Positions 30,002 to 38,399 of a stretch of 64,000 bases of DNA are shown in pieces. Location: NCBI RefSeq assembly GCF_021390475.1, contig NZ_JAJUWS010000004.1:124001-188000 (forward strand), written 5' to 3'. The position numbers were made by a program, and so were the translations under genes. Within the stretch, counting starts at the first letter, position 1; every line of letters starts with the position of its first letter. The stretch is from Streptomyces sp. ST2-7A. Lineage in GTDB: Bacteria > Actinomycetota > Actinomycetes > Streptomycetales > Streptomycetaceae. Under the pieces are notes generated by a model. The model was not told where the DNA came from. It made no database searches and worked only from the letters and a program-made list of their open reading frames with translations.

Positions 30002-31498
30002 GTGGGCGCGAACATCGCAGCTGACGGCTTCGACCCGGCGGACCGCCGGCGTTTTCGCGAGAAGCTGCAGAGCTGTCTGGAGGCCCTGCGCGATTTGCTG
30101 GAGGACAAGGCGTTCGACCGTCCCCGGGATCTCATCGGGTTGGAGGTGGAGGTTCCGTTGGCCGATTCCCGGGGCGTTCCCCGAATGGTCAACGAGGAAG
30201 TTCTCTCCCGAATGGCAACCGCTGATTTCCAGAGCGAGTTGGGGCGCTTCACCCTTGAACTGAATATGGCGCCCCGTCGGTTGCGCGGACGCGTCCTGGA
30301 TGACCTGGCCGAGGAGTTGCGGATCGCCTTCGCCTACGCGGCGCGGACCGGTGCGAAATTCGATGCCCGGCCGGTTCTGGTCGGCATTCTCCCCACCCTC
30401 ACCGGAGAGGGAATGAATGCCGCCCAACTCACCGATGTCGAACGCTACACGTTGCTGAACGATCAGATCATGTCGGCCCGCGGTGAATTGATCTCCCTCG
30501 ATATCACGGGCACCGAGACCCTGCGGCGCACCTTCGACTCGATCATCCCCGAATCGGTCTGCACGGCCGTACAGTTTCATCTCCAGGTCACCCCCGATCG
30601 GTTCGCCGACGTGTGGAACGCCTCCCAGATCGCCGCCGCCGCCCAGATCGCGGTGGGCGCCAACTCGCCCTTCGCCTTCGGCCGTCAGTTGTGGCAGGAG
30701 ACCAGGCCCCCGCTCTTCCTGCAGGCCACCGACACCCGTCCCCCCGAACTCATCGCCCAGGGGGTGCGCCCGCGCTCCTGGTTCGGGGAACGCTGGATCG
30801 ATTCGCCCCTCGACCTCTTCGAGGAGAACCTGCGCTACTTCCCCGCCCTGCTGCCACTGTGCGACGAGGAGCAGCCCCGGCGGGTGCTGGCCGCCGGTGG
30901 CGTTCCCCGGCTCGCCGAACTCGTCCTGCACAACGGCACCATCTACCGCTGGAACCGCCCCGTCTACGACATCGCGGACGGCGTACCGCACCTGCGGGTG
31001 GAGAACCGGGTCCTGTCCACCGGCCCCACCGCCACGGACATGGTCGCCAACGCGGCCTTCTACTACGGCCTGGTCCGCGCGCTGGCCGAACAATCCGAAC
31101 CGTTGTGGCACCGACTGCCGTTCCGGATGGCCGAGCACAACTTCCACACCGCCTGTCGGCACGGCATCGACGCCCGCCTGGCGTGGCCGCGCCGGGGGCG
31201 GGGACAGGAGAGCGAGGAGATCCCCGCCGCCCGCCTGGTCGCCGACCACCTGCTGCCCATGGCCGCGGCGGGTCTGGACGCCTGGGGCATCGCCCCGGCC
31301 GACCGGGACCGCTACCTCTCGGTGATCGAGGGTCGTTGCCGCACCGGCCTCACCGGTGCCGGATGGCAGACTCGGTTCCACCACCGGGCGCTGGAGCGCG
31401 GAGCCGACCGGGACGGCGCGCTCATGCGGCTGGTCCAGCGGTACTGCGAGCTCTCCGCCACCGACGAACCGGTCCACACCTGGTCCCTGGACGTCTGA
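30002..31498 (+). CDS. GCS2-like glutamate-cysteine ligase family protein
   Basis: A 498-residue protein resembling carboxylate-amine ligases of the GCS2 type. Recognisable pieces are DLIGLEVEVPLAD near residue 40, the Glu-rich strand SELGRFTLELNMAP, CTAVQFHLQVTPDRFAD, IAVGANSPFAFGR, and the C-terminal VENRVLSTGPTATDMVANAA. This fold joins an amino acid to a gamma-carboxyl with ATP, as in gamma-glutamylcysteine or ergothioneine synthesis. The substrate here is unknown, since actinomycetes normally make mycothiol. The GTG start is fixed by a perfect AAGGAGGT eight bases upstream; an earlier GTG at 29903 has none. It stands alone, with no egt or msh genes beside it. Confidence 0.8.
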   Translation: MGANIAADGFDPADRRRFREKLQSCLEALRDLLEDKAFDRPRDLIGLEVEVPLADSRGVPRMVNEEVLSRMATADFQSELGRFTLELNMAPRRLRGRVLDDLAEELRIAFAYAARTGAKFDARPVLVGILPTLTGEGMNAAQLTDVERYTLLNDQIMSARGELISLDITGTETLRRTFDSIIPESVCTAVQFHLQVTPDRFADVWNASQIAAAAQIAVGANSPFAFGRQLWQETRPPLFLQATDTRPPELIAQGVRPRSWFGERWIDSPLDLFEENLRYFPALLPLCDEEQPRRVLAAGGVPRLAELVLHNGTIYRWNRPVYDIADGVPHLRVENRVLSTGPTATDMVANAAFYYGLVRALAEQSEPLWHRLPFRMAEHNFHTACRHGIDARLAWPRRGRGQESEEIPAARLVADHLLPMAAAGLDAWGIAPADRDRYLSVIEGRCRTGLTGAGWQTRFHHRALERGADRDGALMRLVQRYCELSATDEPVHTWSLDV

Positions 31499-31610
31499 GG
31501 CGCTCCCGCCCGGTGTCGGTTCCCCGACCGGGAACCACTGTGCCGGCTCCTTCCGTTCCGGCGGAGGGGGCCGACGCGGTACGGCGGCGAACGAGGCTGA
31601 GGAGCGGTAC

Positions 31611-32531
31611 ATGCGGCGGGACGGAACGGGACACGACGCGGACCCGGTGGACGGGGCGCGGGACCCCGGCCCGACGGAGCCCCCACCCGGGGTGGAACCG
31701 GGCGGGCGGCTCGGCCGGCTCCTCGGGAACCACCGCGCCCCCGCCCCCGTGGCCGACCCGCTTCGCCGCCGGATCCTGGGTCACGAGGTGCTGCTGGTTC
31801 TGGCGCTCTCGCTGGGGGCGAGCGCGATCGCCTCCCTGATCCGGTTCACCGGCGTGCTCACGGCTCCCGGTGGCCTCTCCGACCACGTCGCGGGGCTCAA
31901 CTCCTCCCGCGCCCCGGACCGGCCGTGGCTCGACCTCGCCTGGCAGATCTTCGGCATCGCCACCGCCCTGGTGCCCGTGCTGCTGGTGCTCCACCTCCTC
32001 ACCCGCGACCGCTTCGACGGCACCGCGCCCGGAGCCGGTGCCATCGGACTGGACCTGCGTCGGCCGTGGTCCGACCTCGGCCGGGGAGCGGGGGTGGCAG
32101 GTGTCATCGGCGGCGGTGGCCTGGCGCTCTACCTCAGCGCGCAGGCCTCCGGTCTGAACCTCACGGTGGTGCCCGAATCACTTCCGGAGACGTGGTGGAA
32201 ACTGCCGGTGCTGATCGCCTCGGCCCTGCAGAACTCCCTGCTGGAGGAGGTGATCGTACTCGGCTACCTGCTGCACCGACTCGGACAGTTGGGGTGGACC
32301 CCGATGGCGGCTCTCCTGGCCTCCTCGGTGCTGCGCGCCGGCTACCACCTCTACCAGGGCATCGGCGGCTTCGTCGGCAACCTCGTGATGGGCGTGGTCT
32401 TCGTGCTGCTGTACCGGCGCTGGGGGCGGGTGATGCCGTTGGTGGTGGCCCACGCGCTGATCGACATCGTCGCCTTCGTCGGCTGGGCGCTGCTCGCCGG
32501 CCGGGTGGACTGGCTGCCCGGGACCGGCTGA
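31611..32531 (+). CDS. CPBP-family intramembrane metalloprotease (CAAX-type)
   Basis: A 306-residue membrane protein. A disordered 55-residue N-terminus is followed by about seven membrane helices. The CPBP (Abi) motifs are in place: motif 1 with paired Glu in LLEEVIVLGYLLHRL (near residue 212), motif 2 RAGYHLYQGIGGF (near 243), and motif 3 HALIDIVAF (near 283). These residues bind zinc in related CAAX proteases. Such bacterial proteins are implicated in bacteriocin self-immunity and processing of membrane substrates; no partner peptide gene was found nearby. The ATG follows GGAGCGG. Confidence 0.88.
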   Translation: MRRDGTGHDADPVDGARDPGPTEPPPGVEPGGRLGRLLGNHRAPAPVADPLRRRILGHEVLLVLALSLGASAIASLIRFTGVLTAPGGLSDHVAGLNSSRAPDRPWLDLAWQIFGIATALVPVLLVLHLLTRDRFDGTAPGAGAIGLDLRRPWSDLGRGAGVAGVIGGGGLALYLSAQASGLNLTVVPESLPETWWKLPVLIASALQNSLLEEVIVLGYLLHRLGQLGWTPMAALLASSVLRAGYHLYQGIGGFVGNLVMGVVFVLLYRRWGRVMPLVVAHALIDIVAFVGWALLAGRVDWLPGTG

Positions 32532-32557
32532 CCGTCCGCCCACCGGACACCCGGGTC

Positions 32558-32574
32558 CCGGGGCTTTGCCCCGG
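32558..32574 (+). terminator. Short hairpin after the CPBP gene
   Basis: CCGGGGC-TTT-GCCCCGG, a 7-bp perfect stem with a 3-base loop, 27 bases after the stop codon. The rest of the 222-bp gap before the DMT gene shows no gene. Confidence 0.5.
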
Positions 32575-32753
32575 TCGGAGGTGCCCCATAGGGTGCGAGC
32601 CATGCCGATGACCGTTCTTCCGCCCCCGGCCGCGTAACGCGGGCCGCACCGGTACGAGCGCGACGGACCCCCGGGGTTCCCGCGCCGACGGGTCGTGCCC
32701 GCCACGGGATACGCGACCTGTTCGGCACCATCTGCGCGGGAGAACACCCACCC

Positions 32754-33845
32754 ATGTCACACCCCTCTTCCCCCACCCCCACCCTGCCCGTGGGCCGGGG
32801 ACTGCTCTGCATCGTGGTCGCCGCCACCGCCTGGGGCACGGCCGGAGCCGCGGCCGCCGTCCTCTTCGAAACCAGCGGCCTGGGCCCCGTGGCCCTCACC
32901 TTCTGGCGCACCCTCGGCGGTCTGGTCCTGCTGCTGCTCCTGCTGCCGGTCATCGGCCGAACGACGCGTCGCCCGGCTTCCGCCCCCGCCGTTCACCCCC
33001 GCCCGACCCCGGCGCGACGGCGCGAGCGGATCACCCGGATCACCGTCATGGGCTCGGGTCTCACCGTCTTCCAGACCGGCTACTTCGCCGGTGTACAGCA
33101 CACCGGCCTGGCCGTCGGCACCGTGGTGACCCTGGGCGCCGGGCCGGTGTTCATCGCTCTGGGCGCCCGGTGGTGGATGGGGGAGCGGCTCGGACGGGGT
33201 GGGACCCTCGCCGTCGTCGGTGCCCTCCTCGGCCTGGTCGTCCTGATGCTCGGCGGGGCACACGGCGACGGCACCGTTCGCCCGCTCGGGGTGGGCTTCG
33301 CCCTGCTCTCGGCGACGGGGTACGCCGTCATCACCCTGTACACCCGGTGGGCCGGGCGACGCGGTGTGTCCACGGACCCCCGATCCACCACCCTCTCCTC
33401 CTTCGCCGTCTGCGCGGCCCTGCTGCTGCCCTTCGGGCTGATGGAGGGCCGCGGTCTGCTGCCGACCGGGGACGCCCTGCCGGAGACCATCGGACTGATG
33501 GTCTACATGGCGGCGGTGCCCACCGCCCTGGCCTACGCCCTGTACTTCGCGGGCCTCGCGGTGGTGCGGGCGGCGACCGCCTCGGTCGTCGCGCTGATCG
33601 AGCCGGTCACCGCCGCCGTGATCGCGGTCCTCTGGCTGGGGGAGGAACTCTCGCCGACCACCCTTGCCGGCACCGGCCTGTTGTTGGTGGCGGTGACGGC
33701 GCTGATCCTCGCCGAGACCCGGTCAGCCACGCCCATCGGTCGCCAGGTACTCCGGAACCGGCCGGGCCGCCTCCCGGTCGTCGGCGGGCACGGGGACACC
33801 GCGCACCGTGCGGATCGGGAGGACGCCGCTCCAGTGGGGGAGTGA
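32754..33845 (+). CDS. DMT-superfamily (EamA) transporter
   Basis: A 363-residue inner membrane permease with two EamA repeats of about five helices each. It starts with [20 protein letters not shown], includes [20 protein letters not shown] in repeat one, and [24 protein letters not shown] [20 protein letters not shown] in repeat two. The family exports or imports small metabolites such as amino acids and nucleotides; the substrate is unknown. The C-terminal 40 residues are a hydrophilic tail encoded opposite the end of the PPOX gene, giving a 123-bp convergent overlap. Distinct from the second DMT gene at 44731 in the biosynthetic cluster. Confidence 0.88.
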   Translation: MSHPSSPTPTLPVGRGLLCIVVAATAWGTAGAAAAVLFETSGLGPVALTFWRTLGGLVLLLLLLPVIGRTTRRPASAPAVHPRPTPARRRERITRITVMGSGLTVFQTGYFAGVQHTGLAVGTVVTLGAGPVFIALGARWWMGERLGRGGTLAVVGALLGLVVLMLGGAHGDGTVRPLGVGFALLSATGYAVITLYTRWAGRRGVSTDPRSTTLSSFAVCAALLLPFGLMEGRGLLPTGDALPETIGLMVYMAAVPTALAYALYFAGLAVVRAATASVVALIEPVTAAVIAVLWLGEELSPTTLAGTGLLLVAVTALILAETRSATPIGRQVLRNRPGRLPVVGGHGDTAHRADREDAAPVGE

Positions 33846-34433
33846 GAGATCCTCCGGCTCGTCGTTCGGTCCGCCCTCCCGGACCTTGGCGGAGACCTCG
33901 CCGAGGTCGATGGCGAGTACCGCGGTGGCCGCCGCCTCCCGGGCGTCGGCCGGTCTGCAGTCCGCCGAGCGGCCGGGTACCGCCTGGTCCACCAGCGCGT
34001 CGAGTGCCCGGGCCCGTTCGGTGGGGTCGGTCACCTGTCGGGCGGTGCCGTGCACCACGACCGAGCGGTGGTTGACCGAGTGGTGGAAGGCGGACTTGGC
34101 CAGCACCACGCCGTCCACGTGCGTCACGGTCACGCACACCGGCAGCCCTCCGGGGTTCCCGGCCGCGCGCAGCGGCCGGGAACCCGTGGAGCCGTGGACG
34201 TACAGACGTTCCCCGCATCGGGCGTAGAGGGTGGGCAGCACCACCGGGCGACCCTCCCGGACGAAGCCCAGGTGGCATATCCACCCGGCGTCCAGGATGG
34301 CGTGCACGGACTCCCGGTCCCACCGGGCCCGGTGGGACCCCCGGGTGGGGATGTTGAAATCGGTGCGCGGGTACTCGTCGGCCGTGTCGGGGCCGGAGGG
34401 GACGGCACGCGCGGTGGAGGGCGCTTCGGTCAT
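33723..34433 (-). CDS. Pyridoxamine 5'-phosphate oxidase-family (FMN split-barrel) protein
   Basis: A 236-residue flavin-binding split-barrel protein. [40 protein letters not shown] and [19 protein letters not shown] fit the PPOX/HugZ-like superfamily rather than true PdxH. Substrate is unknown; possible roles are vitamin B6 or flavin/F420-linked reductase. It is divergent from a MocR regulator, and an 18-bp near-palindrome lies between them, so MocR control is likely. MocR regulators commonly act on neighbouring divergently transcribed genes, often for B6 metabolism. The 3' end is overlapped by the DMT gene. Confidence 0.85.
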   Translation of the reverse strand: MTEAPSTARAVPSGPDTADEYPRTDFNIPTRGSHRARWDRESVHAILDAGWICHLGFVREGRPVVLPTLYARCGERLYVHGSTGSRPLRAAGNPGGLPVCVTVTHVDGVVLAKSAFHHSVNHRSVVVHGTARQVTDPTERARALDALVDQAVPGRSADCRPADAREAAATAVLAIDLGEVSAKVREGGPNDEPEDLSLPHWSGVLPIRTVRGVPVPADDREAARPVPEYLATDGRG

Positions 34434-34455
34434 CGGCGGACTCGCTTCCCGTTCT

Positions 34456-34473
34456 TTATGCCCTAGTGCATAA
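34456..34473. promoter_or_regulatory. Near-perfect 18-bp palindrome, probable MocR operator
   Basis: TTATGCCCTAGTGCATAA reads the same on both strands except one base pair per half (TTATGCCCT against TTATGCACT). It sits between the divergent PPOX start (22 bases away) and the MocR start (23 bases away), in one of the few AT-rich spots of the window. The TAATTG just beyond could be part of a -10 box, so the site probably covers both promoters. Confidence 0.7.
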
Positions 34474-34496
34474 TTGATTTTGACTGAGGAGATTGC

Positions 34497-35819
34497 GTGG
34501 AAGCGTATCGCATCACCGGTCGGCGCGCCTCGGAGATCGTGGCCGACATCGAACACGGCGTGGAGAGCGGTGCCCTGCCCCCGGACACCGCCCTGCCTCC
34601 GATGCGGACCCTGGCGACCCGACTGGGCATCAACCCCAACACCGTCGCCGCCGCCTATCGGACCCTGCGCGAGCGCGGCGTGGTGGAGACCGCCGGTAGA
34701 CGCGGCACCCGGGTGCGCCGGCGCGCCGCCGGGCGCGAGAGCCGGGGCATGCCCGTGCCGCCCGGGGTCCGCGACCTGGCCTCCGGAAACCCCGACCCCG
34801 CCCTGCTCCCGGACCCCCGGGTCGCTCTCGCCGAGGTCGCGGCCCGCGCCGCCTCCCAGCCCGTCCTCTACGGCGAACCCCCGGTCGGCCCCGAACTGGC
34901 ACTGGTCGCCCGGGAGTCGCTGCGCGCCGACGGTGTCCCCGAGGGGCCGCTCGCGGTGACCTCCGGTGCCCTCGACGCCATCGAGCGCGTCCTGCTCACC
35001 CGGCTCCGCCCCGGGGATCCGGTGGCCGTCGAGGACCCGGGGTGGGGCGGCCTGCTGGATCTGCTCTCCACCCTGGGGCTGCGCCCCGTCGCCATGGCCG
35101 TGGACGACGAGGGGCCATTGCCCGAAGCACTGGAACACGCCCTCACCTCCGGGGTGCGGGCCTGCGTGATCACCGCCCGCGCACAGAACCCCACCGGCGC
35201 CGCCGTCTCCGCCGCGCGGGCCGGTGCCCTGCGCCCCCTGCTGGCCGCCTTCCCCGAAACCCTGCTGATCGAGGACGACCACGGACACGGCATCGTCTCC
35301 GCCCCCCTCAACCCCTTGGGCGGTCTCGGCACCCACTGGGCCCTGGTCCGTTCCGTGGCCAAGTCCCTCGGCCCGGATCTGCGGGTCGCCGTCCTGACCG
35401 GCGACCCGGTCACGGTGCGGGACGTGGCCGCGCGGATCGGGGCGGGGCCCGGCTGGGTCAGCCGCATCCTGCAGGACACCGTGGCCCTGCTGTGGCCCGA
35501 CCGGGCGCGCCCCGACGGGCCGGCCCCCGTCTCCTACGACACCCGGCGCGGTCTGCTGTGCGACGCGCTCGCGCGACGGGGCGTCGCGGCCCGGGGCCGC
35601 ACCGGTCCCAATCTGTGGATCCCGGTCCCGGACGAGACCGCGGCCGTCGCCGGGATGCTCGCCGCCGGTTGGGCGGTGGCGCCCGGAAGCCGCTACCGGC
35701 TGGAGAGCGGGCCCGGCATCCGCCTGACGGTCTCGTCCCTCGCGCCGGAGGAGATGGACCGGGTGGCCGACGACCTCGCCGCTGTTCTCGCCCCCGCCCC
35801 GGGTACCCGGCCGGGTTGA
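34497..35819 (+). CDS. MocR-type regulator (GntR winged helix fused to aminotransferase-like domain)
   Basis: A 440-residue regulator. Residues about 8-75 are a GntR winged helix (IVADIEHGVESGALPPDTAL, MRTLATRLGINPNTVAAAYR, TLRERGVVETAGRRGTRV). Residues about 95-435 are a fold-type I aminotransferase domain with DLASGNPDPALLP, ITARAQNPTGAAVS, IEDDHGHGI and the PLP Lys in VRSVAKSLGPDLRVAV (near residue 289). In MocR proteins the PLP domain senses the effector. GTG start with GAGGAGA six bases upstream. It is divergent from the PPOX gene with the palindromic operator between them, suggesting autoregulation and control of that gene. Confidence 0.92.
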   Translation: MEAYRITGRRASEIVADIEHGVESGALPPDTALPPMRTLATRLGINPNTVAAAYRTLRERGVVETAGRRGTRVRRRAAGRESRGMPVPPGVRDLASGNPDPALLPDPRVALAEVAARAASQPVLYGEPPVGPELALVARESLRADGVPEGPLAVTSGALDAIERVLLTRLRPGDPVAVEDPGWGGLLDLLSTLGLRPVAMAVDDEGPLPEALEHALTSGVRACVITARAQNPTGAAVSAARAGALRPLLAAFPETLLIEDDHGHGIVSAPLNPLGGLGTHWALVRSVAKSLGPDLRVAVLTGDPVTVRDVAARIGAGPGWVSRILQDTVALLWPDRARPDGPAPVSYDTRRGLLCDALARRGVAARGRTGPNLWIPVPDETAAVAGMLAAGWAVAPGSRYRLESGPGIRLTVSSLAPEEMDRVADDLAAVLAPAPGTRPG

Positions 35820-35878
35820 TCCGCCCCCGCGCACCCGCCCCGCCGGGCCCCGGCGCGCGCCCGCCGGAAACGCCGAAA

Positions 35879-35925
35879 GGCCGTCGTCCACCGGCGCCCC
35901 GTCCCGGGCCCGGTGGACGACGGCC
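35879..35925. terminator. Strong bidirectional terminator
   Basis: A 16-bp perfect stem (35879-35894 with 35910-35925, arm beginning GGCCGTCGTCCACC) and a 15-base loop, between the convergent MocR and Rieske genes. Confidence 0.75.
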
Positions 35926-35943
35926 GCCCCCGCCGGGTCCCGT

Positions 35944-36438
35944 TCAGCCCAGGCGCACCGAGTCCCCCTCCACGGTGATCGCCTGCTCCGGGAGTGGCGC
36001 GGTGGCCGGACCGCCCAGCACCGAGCCGTCCGCGATGGAGAAACTGCTCTGATGGCAGGCGCAGTTGATCGAGCCGTTGCTGATGTCGCTCACCACACAA
36101 CCCTGATGGGTGCACACCGCGCTGAACGCGCGGTACTCCCCGGGCTCGGGCTGGGTGACCACCACTCGCTCGTCGCCGAGGATGACCCCGCCGCCCTCGG
36201 GAACCTCGGAGACCCGGGTCAGCTCGCCGCCGGCCTCGCCGCCCCCGTCCTCCGTCCCGCCGGTGGTGTCGCCGCCCTCGTCCCCGACGTCACCGGTGAC
36301 GCCCGTCCCCGGCTCCGGGGTGTCCGCGCCGCCCTGCGCCCCACCGTCGTCCGATCCGCCGCAACCGGTGAGCACGGCGGCGATACCCGCGGCCCCGGCG
36401 GCGACGGCGGTGCGACGGGAAGTCATGGGTCCGGTCAT
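35944..36438 (-). CDS. Rieske [2Fe-2S] lipoprotein, Tat-exported
   Basis: A 164-residue exported protein. The N-terminus MTSRRTAVAAGAAGIAAVL carries a twin-arginine motif and ends in a lipobox (LTGC), so it should be folded with its cluster, exported by Tat and lipid-anchored. A 50-residue Gly/Asp/Glu-rich linker follows. The Rieske domain has both cluster-binding boxes, CTHQGC and CACHQSSF, giving two Cys and two His. It is likely an extracytoplasmic electron carrier; the redox partner is not in the window. The start is uncertain among ATGs at 36450, 36438 and 36426; 36438 has the best spacing from GAAAGG. Confidence 0.9.
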   Translation of the reverse strand: MTGPMTSRRTAVAAGAAGIAAVLTGCGGSDDGGAQGGADTPEPGTGVTGDVGDEGGDTTGGTEDGGGEAGGELTRVSEVPEGGGVILGDERVVVTQPEPGEYRAFSAVCTHQGCVVSDISNGSINCACHQSSFSIADGSVLGGPATAPLPEQAITVEGDSVRLG

Positions 36439-36670
36439 GTGGGTGACCATCCTTTCGATCTGTGGTTCGCCGGTCGGGGGACCGGCCGGCGCGCACGTAT
36501 CCTGACCGGCCCCAACGGCGATCCGCCGGCCCGGGTTCCCGGTTTGGCCCGGCCGGATGGTTTTCCCGATCCCTTCCGGGAGATGTGGCAAACTGCCGAC
36601 CGGGTGTGCGCACCGCCGGCTCGGCGTGGAGTCGATACCGGCCCGATCCTCCGAATTCGGGCGGGGTCCC

Positions 36671-37219
36671 ATGACGACTTCCGGGATGGACGACCTCACC
36701 TATCCCACCCCCGGCATGACCCGGGAGGGTGGCTCCCCGGCTCCGGCCGGATTCCACCGACTGCGCGTGCGGGTTCCGCTCGGCCGCGGCCCCGAAGTCC
36801 TCGCCGCGGCCGGGGACGCCGTGCTGACCTGGCGGACCCACCGGGGTCCGGGGCTCTCGCTGGAGGCCGACGCGCCGCGGGCGGCGGTCGGGGTCCGGGT
36901 CATCGTCCGGCTCGGCCCCGTCCGTGCCCCCTGCCTGGTGGTGTGGACGGTCCGCGAGGCGGAACGCGTGGGCTTCGGTTACGGCACCCTGCCCGGCCAC
37001 CCCGAATGCGGGGAGGAGGCGTTCCTCGTCGAACGCGACGCCGACGGCTCGGTGCACCTGACCGTTCTCGCGCTCAGCCGCCCCGCCGCCCGGTACGCCC
37101 GTTTGGCCGGTCCCGTGGGCCGTCTTGCACAACGACTGATGGCCCACCGGTACGGACGCGCCGTGCGGCGGGCCGTCCGGGAAGCCGACCCCGGACGGGG
37201 ACCGGGGACGGCCCCGTGA
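36671..37219 (+). CDS. DUF1990 family protein
   Basis: A 182-residue cytoplasmic protein of the DUF1990 family. Typical segments are LTYPTPGMTR near the start (matching the family's Y-x-x-x-G-x-T opening), VLTWRTHRGPGLSLEADAP, RVIVRLGPVRAPCLVVWTV, GFGYGTLPGHPECGEEAFLV and the C-terminal QRLMAHRYGRAVRRAV. Function is unknown. It is divergent from the Rieske gene, with 230 bp between them. It is the last ordinary gene before the accessory cluster. Confidence 0.85.
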   Translation: MTTSGMDDLTYPTPGMTREGGSPAPAGFHRLRVRVPLGRGPEVLAAAGDAVLTWRTHRGPGLSLEADAPRAAVGVRVIVRLGPVRAPCLVVWTVREAERVGFGYGTLPGHPECGEEAFLVERDADGSVHLTVLALSRPAARYARLAGPVGRLAQRLMAHRYGRAVRRAVREADPGRGPGTAP

Positions 37220-37984
37220 TGCGTCCCGCCGCCCCGCCGAGGGCCCCCACCCGGGCTTTTCGAGCCGGCCGCCGAGGTGGTCGGCCACCTTCCGCTCTCC
37301 GGCCTCGCCGTCCGGCGGCGCGCCGAAGGAGTTGACGCCCGGCAACCCGATGGGGTCGACCGGCGTCGTCGTCAGCCGGGCGCGGTCGATCCTGGCGATG
37401 TGGTGTGCCGCGTCGTCCACGCGGTCCGCTTCCGGTGTGCCCGGGTGAACCTCTCGATTGTTCGGCGCGCGTCGTCGCAGGGAGCGGCGGGTCGTCCCCG
37501 GCTTTCTCGGATGTGAACCCTTCTCAAGCGGAGATGAGTTGAGCACGGACGTCGGGAATGCGAAGCCCCGTACGCGGCCCGGTCCGCGCCGGACGGTGCC
37601 CGGGGGCACCGCAAGACGGCCGGGGGAGCACCCCGTGGACCGGGTGGCGGGAACCCGACACCCCCGACGGAAGATTCCCTGACGACCCCGTTCCGTGCCC
37701 CATCTGCGGAGCGATGGCTTCGGTGGCGGATGCGTGGTCGGCCGCAAGGTGGTGAATGCTGCCAACTTTGCCGGGAGCGCTTGTGGCGATCATGCGGGGC
37801 ATCGTTGAATCTGGTTCGTCCTCTCCCCCCACGAATCCTTGTCGCCCACGGCGTTGCCCGACGCCGCCTGCCGCGGCCCGGGCGCCGGAGACCGACCGGT
37901 CCTTCCACGACAGCCGGTCCTTCGTTCCACCGTCAACCGCACCGCCCGGCCGCCCTGGTCAGGCCTGTCGAAGAGGAGATCCGA
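37220..37984. other. 765-bp gene-poor stretch ahead of the biosynthetic cluster
   Basis: No frame on either strand has convincing coding character: short open frames at 37277-37516 (+) and 37524-37832 (-) lack GC bias at codon third positions and family sequence. A weak inverted repeat (CTCAA at 37523-37527, TTGAG at 37539-37543) is the only dyad noticed. The stretch must contain the promoter for the ACP-led operon and marks the left border of the accessory region. Confidence 0.55.
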
Positions 37985-38269
37985 GTGAACGCAACGAACG
38001 TGGCACAGACCGTCAAGGGACTGCTCTCCTCCGAACTCATGGTGGAGGTCCCGGTCGGCCGGATGGACGCGGACGACAGCCTGCGGGATGTCTACGGGCT
38101 CGACTCGCTCGGCTTCGTGGAACTGCGTGTGCTGTGCGAGGAGAGCTTCGGCATCACCATCTCGGAGGACGACTTTTCGCCCGAGCACTTCGCCACCCTC
38201 GGCACGGTCGTCAGTCTCGTGGAGCGGCTGCTGAAGGAGCGGGAGAACACCGTCCGGCCCGCCGGCTGA
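37985..38269 (+). CDS. Discrete acyl carrier protein
   Basis: A 94-residue carrier protein, the size of type II FAS/PKS ACPs. The phosphopantetheine Ser lies in YGLDSLGFVELRVL (near residue 39), followed by the acidic recognition helix and FGITISEDDFSPEHF, as in dedicated secondary-metabolism ACPs. The GTG start at 37985 has GAGGAGAT five bases upstream; upstream codons in frame show no ACP sequence. It opens the twelve-gene cluster, 130 bases before the aminotransferase. It should carry the acyl or aminoacyl intermediate made or loaded by the AMP-ligase and ketosynthase of the same operon. A phosphopantetheinyl transferase is not in the window. Confidence 0.93.
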   Translation: MNATNVAQTVKGLLSSELMVEVPVGRMDADDSLRDVYGLDSLGFVELRVLCEESFGITISEDDFSPEHFATLGTVVSLVERLLKERENTVRPAG

Positions 38270-38399
38270 CGGTTGCCCCGGCCCATGGGTTCGGCACCGA
38301 CCCGGTCCCACCGGCCGGCGCCATGGGGTCATCCCCGCCTCCGCCGTACACGTGCACGGAAACGATCGACTCATCGCATCGTCAGAGACGGAGACACCG

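Noticed and set aside
36290..37765. Long minus-strand open frame across the DUF1990 gene and the gap beyond it
   Set aside because: It lies opposite a DUF1990 gene with clear family motifs, and its own sequence has no recognisable domain.
37277..37832. Small genes in the stretch before the ACP (37277-37516 + and 37524-37832 -)
   Set aside because: Codon third positions are not GC-biased, there is no convincing ribosome site, and no recognisable protein sequence.
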